Assembly (NCBI RefSeq): GCF_001078595.1
Contig: NZ_LFTY01000002.1
Span: forward strand, 29,818-93,817
DNA length: 64,000 nt
Reading direction: 5' to 3'
DNA from: Candidatus Rhodobacter oscarellae
GTDB lineage: Bacteria > Pseudomonadota > Alphaproteobacteria > Rhodobacterales > Rhodobacteraceae
In this document: piece by piece, positions 33,255-41,992 of the stretch
Numbering within the stretch: the stretch's first letter is position 1
How the letters are laid out: every line of letters begins with the position of its first letter
Position numbers and translations under genes: made by a program
The notes under the pieces: generated by a model
Databases searched by the model: none
What the model was told of the DNA's origin: nothing
Seen by the model: the letters and a program-made list of their open reading frames with translations, nothing else

Positions 33255-33346
33255 GATAACGCGCCAAAAACCAACGCGCTTTTAACCCATTGTCCTTAAG
33301 GATCCCTGAATGGGGGTATAGGCGTCACAGGGTGGTTATTAGCAAG

Positions 33347-33386
33347 TTTGCAATTTACTCTGGAGACGGCTCAAGGGATTTGCAAA
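33347..33386. promoter_or_regulatory. TTTGCAA-type sites upstream of pccB
   Basis: TTTGCAAT at 33347-33354 and TTTGCAAA at 33379-33386 are centred 32 bp apart; both are followed by TTTACT-like sequence. They lie 73-112 bp upstream of the pccB start, in the gap facing the divergent Hint gene. Likely PccR binding sites. Confidence 0.65.
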
Positions 33387-33458
33387 TTTACTGAAAACCG
33401 CTTCCCCTTCGCCGTGCCGCCGCGTAGTTTGCCGCAAATTCTCAGGGAGGCAAACCCC

Positions 33459-34985
33459 ATGAAAGATATCCTTTCCGAGCTTGAGGCGCGCCGCGAGGAC
33501 GCCCGACAGGGCGGAGGAGCGCGCCGGATCGAGGCGCAGCACGCCAAGGGCAAGCTGACCGCGCGCGAGCGCATCGAGCTGCTGCTGGACGAGGACTCCT
33601 TTGAGGAGTTCGACATGTTCGTGGCCCATCGCTGCGCTGATTTCGGCATGCAAGCGCAGCGCCCTGCGGGCGACGGCGTGGTCACCGGCTGGGGCACGAT
33701 CAACGGGCGCATGGTTTATGTGTTCAGCCAGGATTTCACGGTGTTCGGTGGATCTCTCAGCGAGACGCACGCGCAGAAGATCTGCAAGATCATGGACATG
33801 GCTGTGCAGAACGGCGCCCCGGTGATCGGGATTAACGATTCGGGCGGCGCCCGAATCCAAGAGGGCGTGGCCTCGCTCGCTGGCTACGCCGAGGTGTTCC
33901 AGCGCAACATCATGGCTTCCGGCGTGGTGCCGCAGATCAGCGTGATCATGGGGCCCTGCGCCGGCGGCGCGGTTTACTCGCCCGCCATGACGGACTTCAT
34001 CTTCATGGTCAAAGACACCTCTTATATGTTCGTCACCGGCCCCGATGTGGTGAAGACCGTGACCAACGAGGTCGTGACCGCCGAGGAACTCGGCGGCGCC
34101 TCCACCCATACCAAGAAATCCTCCGTCGCCGATGGCGCGTTCGAGAATGATGTCGAGGCGCTCGCGGAGGTCCGCCGCCTGGTGGATTTCCTGCCGCTCA
34201 ACAACCGAGAGAAGCCGCCCGTGCGGCCCTTCTTTGACGACCCCGCGCGGGCCGAGACCAGCCTGGACACGCTGATCCCCGCGAACCCCAACACGCCCTA
34301 TGACATGAAGGAATTGATCCATAAGTTGGCGGATGAGGGCGATTTCTACGAGATCCAAGAGGATTTCGCCAAGAACATCGTCACTGGTTTCGTGCGGCTA
34401 GAGGGCCAGACCGTGGGCGTGGTGGCCAACCAGCCGATGGTGCTGGCGGGCTGCCTGGATATCGACAGCAGCCGCAAGGCCGCGCGATTCGTGCGATTCT
34501 GCGACGCGTTCGAGATCCCGATCCTGACCTTGGTGGATGTGCCGGGCTTCCTGCCGGGCACGTCGCAGGAATATGGCGGCGTCATCAAACACGGGGCAAA
34601 ATTGCTCTTCGCCTATGGCGAGGCGACGGTGCCCAAGGTCACGGTGATCACCCGCAAGGCCTATGGAGGCGCCTATGACGTGATGGCCTCCAAGCACCTG
34701 CGCGGCGACTTCAACTATGCCTGGCCCACGGCAGAGATCGCGGTGATGGGCGCCAAGGGCGCGACCGAGATCATCCATCGCGGCAAGTCGCCGGAAGAGA
34801 TCGAGGCCGAGACCAAGCATTACGAGGACCGGTTCGCCAACCCGTTTGTGGCCGCTGAGAAGGGGTTCATCGACGAGGTGATCATGCCGCGCAACACCCG
34901 CAAGCGCGTGGCCCGAGCCTTTGCGTCGCTGCGGGGCAAGCAGCTGCAGAACCCGTGGAAAAAGCACGATAACATTCCGTTGTGA
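33459..34985 (+). CDS. pccB: propionyl-CoA carboxylase beta subunit
   Basis: 508 residues from ATG 33459, preceded by AGGGAGG. Carboxyltransferase fold with [13 protein letters not shown] and [12 protein letters not shown] (N-terminal half) and [25 protein letters not shown] (C-terminal half), close to the actinobacterial/alphaproteobacterial PccB type. It transfers CO2 from biotin on PccA to propionyl-CoA, giving methylmalonyl-CoA. pccA lies about 4.2 kb downstream on the same strand with small genes between, and pccR lies upstream. Confidence 0.95.
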   Translation: MKDILSELEARREDARQGGGARRIEAQHAKGKLTARERIELLLDEDSFEEFDMFVAHRCADFGMQAQRPAGDGVVTGWGTINGRMVYVFSQDFTVFGGSLSETHAQKICKIMDMAVQNGAPVIGINDSGGARIQEGVASLAGYAEVFQRNIMASGVVPQISVIMGPCAGGAVYSPAMTDFIFMVKDTSYMFVTGPDVVKTVTNEVVTAEELGGASTHTKKSSVADGAFENDVEALAEVRRLVDFLPLNNREKPPVRPFFDDPARAETSLDTLIPANPNTPYDMKELIHKLADEGDFYEIQEDFAKNIVTGFVRLEGQTVGVVANQPMVLAGCLDIDSSRKAARFVRFCDAFEIPILTLVDVPGFLPGTSQEYGGVIKHGAKLLFAYGEATVPKVTVITRKAYGGAYDVMASKHLRGDFNYAWPTAEIAVMGAKGATEIIHRGKSPEEIEAETKHYEDRFANPFVAAEKGFIDEVIMPRNTRKRVARAFASLRGKQLQNPWKKHDNIPL

Positions 34986-34994
34986 GCTGACGTT

Positions 34995-35882
34995 ATGGGT
35001 GATGAAAAGTTCGAGCTCGAGGTATCCCCCGGAGGCGCTAAGCTTTCGACAACAGGAGGTGTTGGGCAGCGGCTCGGTAACCAACTGTCGGATGCCTTAA
35101 GCCCCTTTACTGACTCTTTGGGTGCCATCGGTGATTTGGTGCGAACTTTTCGCCAAGAAAATGCAATCCGTGCTTTATCCAAGGCAAAAGAGATCGCGGA
35201 AAATCAAGGTTTAAATATAGAACCTGTACCGCCTAAATTTCTAATCGGTTGGATGGAAGGCGCATCTCTCGAGGAGCCGGAGGAATCGGGAGAGGATTTG
35301 ACAGATTTATGGGCCGGTCTGCTCGTCTCAGCGTCCAAAGAGCGGCAACCTAGCCACTACTACTTTAAACAAATTTTATCGGAAATGGCGTCGGAACATT
35401 ATCACTTCCTGCGCCTATTCTTCTGCCAGGATGGCGAACATGAATTCACCAACGAACTTTTCTCCCAAAACGTCGAACGTTTTCGTGACTTTTTTGAGAA
35501 GAAGGAACGCAACTGGAGTGCGGAAGAATTATCCGAAGAGGTTTTGGGAACAAAAATCAACAACCTTGAGGGGGTAGGTCTTCACGTGAAGTCGATTCAT
35601 GTTCACAAAAGTTCCGGAGCGATACCCAACCGGGAGGAATTGGCGTGGGGTGGCTCTTCGCATGAGGTTTCTCACTACGAAGGGATCCACGTCGTTGAGC
35701 TTCTAAGGCGATTAGGAATTGTGGAAGATATTGTAGAGACATTTGTGGTTAATTCGCCCGAGTTCACTGAAGACTTTAAGGGGAGATACGGCGCCAACAT
35801 TTGCTGCTTGGTTACGGTAGAGCTTCTGGCGATCACAGCGCTTGGGAAGTCTTTTATTCTTGCGTGTCTGGGTGAGCAATAA
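34995..35882 (+). CDS. DUF4393 (Abi-alpha-like) protein
   Basis: 295 residues. N-terminal Gly-rich region, then FLIGWMEGASLEEPEESGEDLTDLWAGLLVSA, the hallmark of the DUF4393 family, which has been linked to abortive infection. The C-terminal half is helical. The coding sequence is visibly AT-richer than every neighbour and uses TTA, ATA and AAA codons freely, which suggests acquisition. It starts 9 nt after pccB with no good ribosome-binding site. No partner immunity gene is recognisable beside it. Function in phage defence is inference only. Confidence 0.7.
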   Translation: MGDEKFELEVSPGGAKLSTTGGVGQRLGNQLSDALSPFTDSLGAIGDLVRTFRQENAIRALSKAKEIAENQGLNIEPVPPKFLIGWMEGASLEEPEESGEDLTDLWAGLLVSASKERQPSHYYFKQILSEMASEHYHFLRLFFCQDGEHEFTNELFSQNVERFRDFFEKKERNWSAEELSEEVLGTKINNLEGVGLHVKSIHVHKSSGAIPNREELAWGGSSHEVSHYEGIHVVELLRRLGIVEDIVETFVVNSPEFTEDFKGRYGANICCLVTVELLAITALGKSFILACLGEQ

Positions 35883-35884
35883 CG

Positions 35885-36220
35885 ATGCCCAACACTTGGA
35901 TCGTAGAGCAATCCGAGACCCGCGTTCTCGTCACGCGTCGCAAGCCGGTGCGCTGGGACGTCTCGGCGCGGGCGGAGTTCCCGCCGTGCAAGGCGTTGCG
36001 GCTCGCCCATCAGATCCGCCAGGACATGTGGCGCGAGCTGCAAAAGATCAAAGGGTTCTGCCCCGCGGTCGAGGTCGAGTTGGGCGAGGTGTTCCAGGTG
36101 AGGGCAGGGGGGCGGGTCGCCCGGCATGTTCACCCATTGGCGAGTGAATGGGTTGAAGACCTTTTAAATTCAAACACGCATCGCCGCCGTTGGCTGGCCT
36201 ATGCAAAAGCGAGAACCTAA
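35885..36220 (+). CDS. conserved small protein of pcc cluster
   Basis: 111 residues beginning MPNTWIVEQSETRVLVTRRKPVRWDVSARAEFPPCKALRLAHQIRQDMW. It has no signal peptide or membrane segment, but many Arg residues and a helical centre. I recognise the N-terminal pattern as that of a hypothetical family lying beside pccB in other Rhodobacterales, but no function is known. It starts 2 nt after the DUF4393 stop, and its own TAA overlaps the next ATG (TAATG). Confidence 0.7.
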   Translation: MPNTWIVEQSETRVLVTRRKPVRWDVSARAEFPPCKALRLAHQIRQDMWRELQKIKGFCPAVEVELGEVFQVRAGGRVARHVHPLASEWVEDLLNSNTHRRRWLAYAKART

Positions 36221-36615
36221 TGCCAGACTTCTTCCTCTTCGACAAAGGCCCCCGGCCGGTAGCGCCGTTTTCCCACGCGGTGGAATCGGATGGCTGGGTG
36301 ATCCTCACGGGCCAAATGCCCACCGATCCGGCGGCGCCGGACGCTCCGCTGCCCGAGGGAATCACTGCACAAACCGAACAAGTGCTTGCGAATCTGGCGC
36401 TGATTCTCGGCGAATTGGGGCTAGGGCTTGACCATATCGTGCAATGCCGAGCGTATTTGACGGAGTTCGAGCGCGACTATGAGGCCTTCAATCAGGCCTA
36501 TCTAGCACATTTCGAACCCGCGCGTTTGCCCGCCCGCACCACCGTGGGCGTGACCGCATTGGCGGTGGGCGCTCTGGTCGAGATCGACTGTGTCGCGCGG
36601 AGGCCTGATTTGTGA
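36220..36615 (+). CDS. RidA-family protein
   Basis: 131 residues from ATG 36220. RidA/YjgF signature: GPRPVAPFSHAVESDGWVILTGQMP at the N-terminus and the conserved Arg in LPARTTVGVTAL. Family members hydrolyse reactive enamine/imine intermediates from PLP enzymes; this subgroup may differ. Translationally coupled on both sides: TAATG with the preceding gene, GTGA with the next. Confidence 0.85.
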   Translation: MPDFFLFDKGPRPVAPFSHAVESDGWVILTGQMPTDPAAPDAPLPEGITAQTEQVLANLALILGELGLGLDHIVQCRAYLTEFERDYEAFNQAYLAHFEPARLPARTTVGVTALAVGALVEIDCVARRPDL

Positions 36616-37352
36616 TCACAGCCGACCGCGACATCGACCCCTCGAGCCTGAACTACAATATGCTCGGTCAATCTGACCTGGTGAATATCGTGCTGCAGCG
36701 CTCGGAAGTGCTGACCGGAGTCAAACGCCCCGGCGACGTGATCCGGCAATGGATCGCGGGGGACGAGACGCGGCTGCGCGCCGAGGTGCAGTCAAACGGA
36801 GTGGTGCTGGCACAGCGCGCCGCCCGTGTGATCCAAACCGAATTCGAAACACTGCAGCCCACGCTCGACGAATTGCGGCCCAAAAAGATCGCGGATATCG
36901 GCTGTGGGTATGGCTTCTTCGATCTCTTCGCGCATGCCCGTTACGATGCCGAACTGCTGCTGATCGACATCGAGAACAATGACCGGCGCCACTTTGGCTT
37001 CGAGGACGAGGCTGCGGCCTATACCAGCCTGCAAGCCGCGCAAAGGTTCCTGACCGAGAACGGGGTGCCGCCGGAGAAGATCACCACCTGGAACCCGGAG
37101 GAAGACGAGCTTGAAGAGGGGCAAGAGCCTGATCTTGCAGTCTCTTTTCTAAGTTGCGGCTACCATTTCCCGGTGGACATGTACCTGCCGTTCTTCCGCT
37201 TCGGTCTGGCGCCGGGGGGCGCGGTTATCCTGGATCTGCGCAACCAGGCCTTCCAGGAGAACAAGCGGCTGTTGTCCAACCTTGGCCGTGTCGTGGTTCT
37301 TTCGAGCGGGCCGGGATGCAAGCGCGTCCTGGTGCGCAAGGGGCGCAAATGA
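36612..37352 (+). CDS. SAM-dependent methyltransferase
   Basis: 246 residues, start GTG at 36612 overlapping the RidA stop. Motif I is IADIGCGYGFFDLFAH, and LLLIDIENND follows as motif II. The N-terminal roughly 80 residues (NMLGQSDLVNIVLQRSEVLTGV) are helical, as in sugar O-methyltransferases. The late APGGAVILDLRN gives motif III. Substrate unknown. Ends ATGA-overlapped with the next gene. Confidence 0.8.
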   Translation: MITADRDIDPSSLNYNMLGQSDLVNIVLQRSEVLTGVKRPGDVIRQWIAGDETRLRAEVQSNGVVLAQRAARVIQTEFETLQPTLDELRPKKIADIGCGYGFFDLFAHARYDAELLLIDIENNDRRHFGFEDEAAAYTSLQAAQRFLTENGVPPEKITTWNPEEDELEEGQEPDLAVSFLSCGYHFPVDMYLPFFRFGLAPGGAVILDLRNQAFQENKRLLSNLGRVVVLSSGPGCKRVLVRKGRK

Positions 37353-37732
37353 GAGCGCTGTGCGTCCTTCTCTTGGCGGGCCCTGTCTGGGCGGATCCGG
37401 TATCCGTGCCCTCTGGGCAGGAGATCAGCTTTTATGACGTCGTGGAGGACGCGGATGCGCATGAGGGCGGCCTATGGCGGTACCGCTTCTTGACGCCGGG
37501 CATCTCGCGCGACGGCGGAACCGTGCCGGTCGAGACGGCTTTGGCCGATATCGAGGCGCTCTGCGGGACCTTCGTGGTGGCCGATCTCGGTCGCTTTGAC
37601 GTCGCGCCAGACCGCGTTGTGATCACGTTTATGGACCGTCCTGTGGTGTTCGGCCAAGCCACGCCGGAAGCCACGCAATTCTTCGAGGCCTTCCTCATCG
37701 AGGACGGCAAATGCATCTGGGAGGGTTTCTGA
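37349..37732 (+). CDS. secreted DUF6497-like protein
   Basis: 127 residues from ATG 37349 (ATGA overlap with the methyltransferase stop). Signal peptide MRALCVLLLAGPVWA, then PVSVPSGQEISFYDVVED and the ending ATQFFEAFLIEDGKCIWEGF. I believe this matches DUF6497, a small Rhodobacterales family of unknown function; the call is from memory. Cys72 and Cys123 (approximate) could form a disulfide in the periplasm. Confidence 0.65.
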   Translation: MRALCVLLLAGPVWADPVSVPSGQEISFYDVVEDADAHEGGLWRYRFLTPGISRDGGTVPVETALADIEALCGTFVVADLGRFDVAPDRVVITFMDRPVVFGQATPEATQFFEAFLIEDGKCIWEGF

Positions 37733-37934
37733 TGCGACCGCAACGTTCTGACGGGCGAAAACCCGCTGATGCAAAGGGGCCACAGGGCTTTCTTGCTGTG
37801 CTTTATGGATACCAATCCCAAATTGGATGCGATAACGTCAAAGAAGGTTACCGGACAGTGACCGTATTTTCGCTGCGGAGGCTGGGCGCAACTCAAGGCG
37901 CGCGTGGTCTTCGTCGTTTTGACAGGAGACAGAG

Positions 37935-38072
37935 ATGTCGAACAGCATCAAACTCGTTCTTTGCCTGGGCCTCTTCGGCCTCGTCGCCGCGTGCGGTCAG
38001 CAAGAAGAAGAAACCGTGTTTGTCGAGCCCATCGTTACCGAAGAGCCCGTACACACCGGCAAGTACAAGTAA
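37935..38072 (+). CDS. small lipoprotein, 45 aa
   Basis: A 45-residue ORF with AGGAGA before ATG 37935. It has a lipobox at VLCLGLFGLVAAC and an acidic mature part (GQQEEETVFVEPIVTEEPVHTGKYK) of about 26 residues. Such micro-lipoproteins recur in Rhodobacterales genomes near pccA. Envelope role unknown. Confidence 0.75.
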   Translation: MSNSIKLVLCLGLFGLVAACGQQEEETVFVEPIVTEEPVHTGKYK

Positions 38073-38144
38073 AAGCTTCGCGGGGCGGGCCCTGGTGCCC
38101 GCCCCCGAACACTCCCGCATCGCGGCCCAACGGGGGGCACGCGC

Positions 38145-38489
38145 ATGCTGAAGCACCGCGGCTTTCCTGGCCGCCTTCCCGGCACCGATTTCCAGTTCAC
38201 CATCCGCCGCGCCAACCCGCGTGGGGTCACCGCTATTGTGCGCCGCGAGCGCCACGCGGATCGCAGGCCTGCGGATCGGCGCGCGGATCTGGGCTTCATA
38301 CAGGCGCTGTGGGAGCAGTTCGGCGAGGAGCCCTTTGAGCGCGGCAACCTGGACGCCGGGCGATTGAGCTGGCTCTTTGGGCGCGAGGTCCTGCCCGCCG
38401 AGGACCCCTTTGACCCAGAGGATTACGACGCGCTTTTGCGGATTGATGCCGATCTGGCGCGCACCACATTCCCCGAGATTTTTTTGTGA
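38145..38489 (+). CDS. hypothetical protein of pcc cluster, 114 aa
   Basis: A 114-residue basic N-terminal half (LPGTDFQFTIRRANPRGVTAIVRRERHADRRPADRR) is followed by an acidic helical half ending DPEDYDALLRIDADLARTTFPEIFL. There is no signal peptide. The ordinary local GC and codon use argue that it is real. No family recognised. Confidence 0.5.
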   Translation: MLKHRGFPGRLPGTDFQFTIRRANPRGVTAIVRRERHADRRPADRRADLGFIQALWEQFGEEPFERGNLDAGRLSWLFGREVLPAEDPFDPEDYDALLRIDADLARTTFPEIFL

Positions 38490-38838
38490 TGCGAATCGGC
38501 GCAAACCCGCTTGGGACCCGCTATTTTGGGCCGGAATGCGCGCATCTAGAGCGCGAGTCGCGGCGGGGCTTTGCAGCGCCCACGGCAATGGGCAATGTCG
38601 GTGTCAGGGCGTGCGTACCTACCCAACAAGTAACGATCACGCGCCCTATCCGTTACCCTTCCCCTTCTCTCTGGTCTGGCCCTTCTTGGGTCAGACCAGA
38701 ATTTTCCCTTAGGCTTATCGACACGAGCTTTACGCGGCTAATTGCCGATTCAGCCGCCCTTTTTATGCCTTGGGTTGCGCAAACGCTGCAAAAGGCCGTA
38801 GCTGCAACCACAAGTAAAGAAAAAGAAGGAACAGAGGC
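38490..38838. other. non-coding gap with stem-loop
   Basis: About 350 bp without a credible gene. A stem-loop GGTCTGGCCC-TTCTT-GGGTCAGACC at about 38675-38699 (one G-T pair) is followed by AGAATTTTCCC, a possible terminator for the upstream small genes. A second AT-rich stretch nearer 38800 precedes the next lipoprotein gene. No operator for PccR was seen here. Confidence 0.5.
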
Positions 38839-39036
38839 ATGCGGATCAAAATTCTTGCGTTTATTGGACTCACGGCCCTGGCGGGCTGCGGCGATACCTT
38901 CGGCGAGCAGTCTCTTTTTGGCGCTGGCGCCGGCGCCGGCGCGGCGGTTCTGCTGGACGGCAACCCCGTGGTCGGGGGCGTCCTGGGCGCTGCGGCCAAC
39001 GTGGCGTTCTGCAAACAGTTCCCCGAGCGCTGCTGA
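38839..39036 (+). CDS. small glycine-rich lipoprotein
   Basis: 65 residues, with AAGGAA before ATG 38839. Lipobox in IKILAFIGLTALAGC, then a Gly/Ala zipper (FGAGAGAGAAVLLDGNPVVGGVLGAAANVAF) and CKQFPERC. Probably an outer-membrane or periplasmic lipoprotein. It stands about 120 bp ahead of pccA and is likely transcribed with it. Confidence 0.7.
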   Translation: MRIKILAFIGLTALAGCGDTFGEQSLFGAGAGAGAAVLLDGNPVVGGVLGAAANVAFCKQFPERC

Positions 39037-39156
39037 TCTAAACACAAACACATGCCGGGCGACCGGCATCGCTTATGAGAGCCGCCCAGGCCACGCGCCG
39101 GGGCGGCTTTTCGCCGTTGGGGAAACCCCGGCCCTACGAACCGGAAGGGGTTAAAA

Positions 39157-41178
39157 ATGTTCAAGAAAATCCTGATCGCCAACCGCGGAGAGATCGCCTG
39201 CCGGGTGATTAAGACCGCCCGAAAGATGGGCATCAAGACTGTGGCCATCTACTCGGACGCAGACAAGCAGGCGCTGCATGTGCAGATGGCCGACGAGGCG
39301 GTGCATATCGGCCCGCCGCCCGCGAACCAAAGCTATATCGTGATCGACAAGGTCATGGCCGCGGTCAAAGAGACCGGCGCCGAGGCGGTGCATCCCGGCT
39401 ATGGCTTTTTGTCGGAGAACGCCAAGTTCGCCGAGGCGCTTGAAGCCGCGGGCGTGGCCTTCATTGGCCCGCCCAAGGGCGCGATCGAGGCGATGGGCGA
39501 CAAGATTACTTCAAAGAAGATAGCTCAGGACGCCAATGTCTCGACCGTGCCGGGCTATATGGGCCTGATTGCGGACGCCGATGAGGCGGTGAAGATCTCT
39601 AACGAGATCGGCTATCCGGTGATGATCAAGGCCAGCGCCGGGGGCGGCGGCAAGGGCATGCGAATCGCCTGGACCGACGAGGAGGCGCGCGAGGGCTTCC
39701 AGTCCTCCAAGAACGAGGCCGCCAGCAGCTTTGGCGACGACCGCATCTTTATCGAGAAATTCGTCACCCAGCCGCGCCATATCGAGATCCAGGTGCTTTG
39801 CGACAAGCATGGCAACGGGATCTATCTGGGCGAACGGGAATGCTCGATCCAGCGGCGCAACCAGAAAGTCATCGAAGAGGCACCCAGCCCGTTCCTGGAC
39901 GAGGCGACCCGCAAGGCGATGGGCGAGCAGGCCGTGGCCCTGGCGCAGGCGGTGGATTACGCCAGCGCGGGTACGGTGGAGTTCATCGTCGATGGCGACC
40001 GGAACTTTTACTTCCTCGAGATGAACACCCGCCTGCAGGTGGAACACCCGGTGACCGAGCTGATCACCGGCGTCGATCTGGTCGAGCAGATGATCCGCGT
40101 GGCGAATGACGAAAAGCTGTCGATGGCGCAAAGCGACGTGAAGCTTCACGGCTGGGCCATGGAATCGCGGCTCTATGCCGAGGATCCCTATCGCGGCTTC
40201 CTGCCCTCCATCGGGCGGCTCACGCGCTATCGCCCGCCCGCCGAGACCGAAAGCTACAGCCCCGGCGTGACGCCGAGCGCGCCGGTCGTGCGCAACGACA
40301 CCGGCGTCTATGAGGGCGGCGAGATCAGCATGTATTACGACCCAATGATCGCCAAGCTCTGCACCTGGGGCGCGGACCGGGCCGAGGCCATCGAAGAGAT
40401 GCGGCTGGCGCTGGACCGGTTCGAGGTCGAGGGCATCGGTCACAACCTGCCCTTCCTCAGCGCGGTCTATGACCACCCAAAATTCATCTCTGGCGACATG
40501 ACCACGGCCTTCATCGAAGAGGAATACCCCGACGGGTTCGAGGGGGTCACGCTAGAGCGCGGCGCATTGGCGCGCATCGCCGCCGCCGCCGCCGCGATGA
40601 ACCGCGTGGCCGAGATACGGCGCACCCGCGTCTCTGGCCGCATGGACAACCATGAGCGCCGCGTGGGCACCGACTGGGTGGTGACGCTGCAAGGCGAGAG
40701 CTTCACCGTCACCATTGACGCCGACCACGAAGGCGCCACGGTAAGCTTTGATGACGGCTCCAACCACCGCGTCGAGAGCGACTGGACCCCGGGCCAGCCG
40801 CTTGCGGTGCTGATGGTGGACGGCGCGCCGCTGGTTCTCAAGGTGGGCAAGCTGCCAGGCGGGTTCCGCCTGCGCACAAGGGGCGCCGAGCTGAAGGTGC
40901 ATGTGCGCCCCCCACGCCAGGCCGAGCTGGCCGCGTTGATGCCCGAAAAGCTGCCGCCTGACACCTCTAAGATGCTGCTCTGCCCAATGCCCGGCCTGAT
41001 CGTCAAAGTGGATGTCGAGGTGGGCCAGGAGGTGCAAGAGGGCCAGGCTCTGTGCACCATCGAGGCGATGAAGATGGAGAACATCCTGCGCGCCGAAAAG
41101 AGGTCGGTCGTGTCCAAGATCAACGCCGGTGCCGGCGACAGCCTGGCCGTTGATGATGTGATCATGGAGTTCGAATAG
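39157..41178 (+). CDS. pccA: propionyl-CoA carboxylase alpha subunit
   Basis: 673 residues. Biotin carboxylase domain (MFKKILIANRGEIACRVIKTARK, ATP-grasp KASAGGGGKGMR, FLEMNTRLQVEHPVTE), a PCC-specific BT domain around 465-590, and a C-terminal biotinyl domain with EAMKM, whose biotinylated Lys639 is about 35 residues from the end. With PccB it makes methylmalonyl-CoA. The start has GGAAGGGG upstream. It is followed closely by the sulfotransferase-like gene. Confidence 0.95.
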   Translation: MFKKILIANRGEIACRVIKTARKMGIKTVAIYSDADKQALHVQMADEAVHIGPPPANQSYIVIDKVMAAVKETGAEAVHPGYGFLSENAKFAEALEAAGVAFIGPPKGAIEAMGDKITSKKIAQDANVSTVPGYMGLIADADEAVKISNEIGYPVMIKASAGGGGKGMRIAWTDEEAREGFQSSKNEAASSFGDDRIFIEKFVTQPRHIEIQVLCDKHGNGIYLGERECSIQRRNQKVIEEAPSPFLDEATRKAMGEQAVALAQAVDYASAGTVEFIVDGDRNFYFLEMNTRLQVEHPVTELITGVDLVEQMIRVANDEKLSMAQSDVKLHGWAMESRLYAEDPYRGFLPSIGRLTRYRPPAETESYSPGVTPSAPVVRNDTGVYEGGEISMYYDPMIAKLCTWGADRAEAIEEMRLALDRFEVEGIGHNLPFLSAVYDHPKFISGDMTTAFIEEEYPDGFEGVTLERGALARIAAAAAAMNRVAEIRRTRVSGRMDNHERRVGTDWVVTLQGESFTVTIDADHEGATVSFDDGSNHRVESDWTPGQPLAVLMVDGAPLVLKVGKLPGGFRLRTRGAELKVHVRPPRQAELAALMPEKLPPDTSKMLLCPMPGLIVKVDVEVGQEVQEGQALCTIEAMKMENILRAEKRSVVSKINAGAGDSLAVDDVIMEFE

Positions 41179-41182
41179 ACCC

Positions 41183-41992
41183 ATGCACCTTACCCTGCAT
41201 CTCGGCGTGCATCGGTCTGCCTCTACGCTGATCGACAAATGCCTGGCCAAGACGGCGCTTGCGTCGCCTCAGGCTGGGTTGCGCGTCTGGCAGCCCGGGC
41301 GCCTGCGCCGGATGGAGGGGTTCTCGGAATACGCGCGCCATTTCGATGGCAGGGGGCAGCTTAGGGACAAGGACGCCGCCGTGGCCGCGGGCCTGGCAGA
41401 GGGCGCGCTGCGCGACGCCGTAGCGGCCGAGGTCAAGGCGGGGACAAGGCACTTGTTCGTGTCCGAGGAGAACATCCTGGGCAGCATGGGGCGAAATCTG
41501 CAGACAGCGCGGGCCTATCCCAAGGCGCGCGCGCGCCTCTTGGCGCATCTGCGCCTGTTCCAGCCCGCGCCAAGCCGCATCGCCATTGGGTTGCGGGATT
41601 ATGCCGCCTTCTGGCAGTCCAGCTACGCCTATCTTTACGCGCGCAGCGGCGGCGAGACGCCGTGCCCTGACGGCGCGGCGATCCTCGAGCAGAACAGCGG
41701 CTGGGGGGCGTTGATAGATGTGGTGCGCGGCGTCTGGCCCGGCGCCGAGATCATGCTTTGGCAGCAAGAACGGCTGGGCGGAGCGCTGCGCCAGATCTGC
41801 GCGCGCCTTGCGAGTTTGCCGCAGGACATCATTCAACTCGTTGATAAGCGCCTTAACGCATCCAAGCCATTGGCATCGCTGGGCGCCGTCTTCTCGACGG
41901 TACAGCGACAGGCATTAGAGGCGCAGTACAAATCCGACATTGCCGAAATGCGCTGCCGCGGCGACGTGACTTGGTTGGACGAAGAGAAATGA
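41183..41992 (+). CDS. sulfotransferase-like P-loop protein
   Basis: 269 residues. The N-terminal HLGVHRSASTLIDKCL resembles the PAPS-binding P-loop region of sulfotransferases (normally GxxRSGTT), with Ser and Thr present. LFVSEENILG follows the strand order of the family. There is no signal peptide. It begins 4 nt after the pccA stop, so it is in the same transcript; the next gene overlaps by ATGA. The function could be sulfation of a cell-surface glycan, given the GT-C-like partner; inference only. Confidence 0.55.
   Translation: MHLTLHLGVHRSASTLIDKCLAKTALASPQAGLRVWQPGRLRRMEGFSEYARHFDGRGQLRDKDAAVAAGLAEGALRDAVAAEVKAGTRHLFVSEENILGSMGRNLQTARAYPKARARLLAHLRLFQPAPSRIAIGLRDYAAFWQSSYAYLYARSGGETPCPDGAAILEQNSGWGALIDVVRGVWPGAEIMLWQQERLGGALRQICARLASLPQDIIQLVDKRLNASKPLASLGAVFSTVQRQALEAQYKSDIAEMRCRGDVTWLDEEK

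Noticed and set aside
38486-39154. 222-codon ORF ahead of pccA
   Set aside because: It overlaps the better supported lipoprotein gene in another frame, runs through a stem-loop and has no domain pattern.
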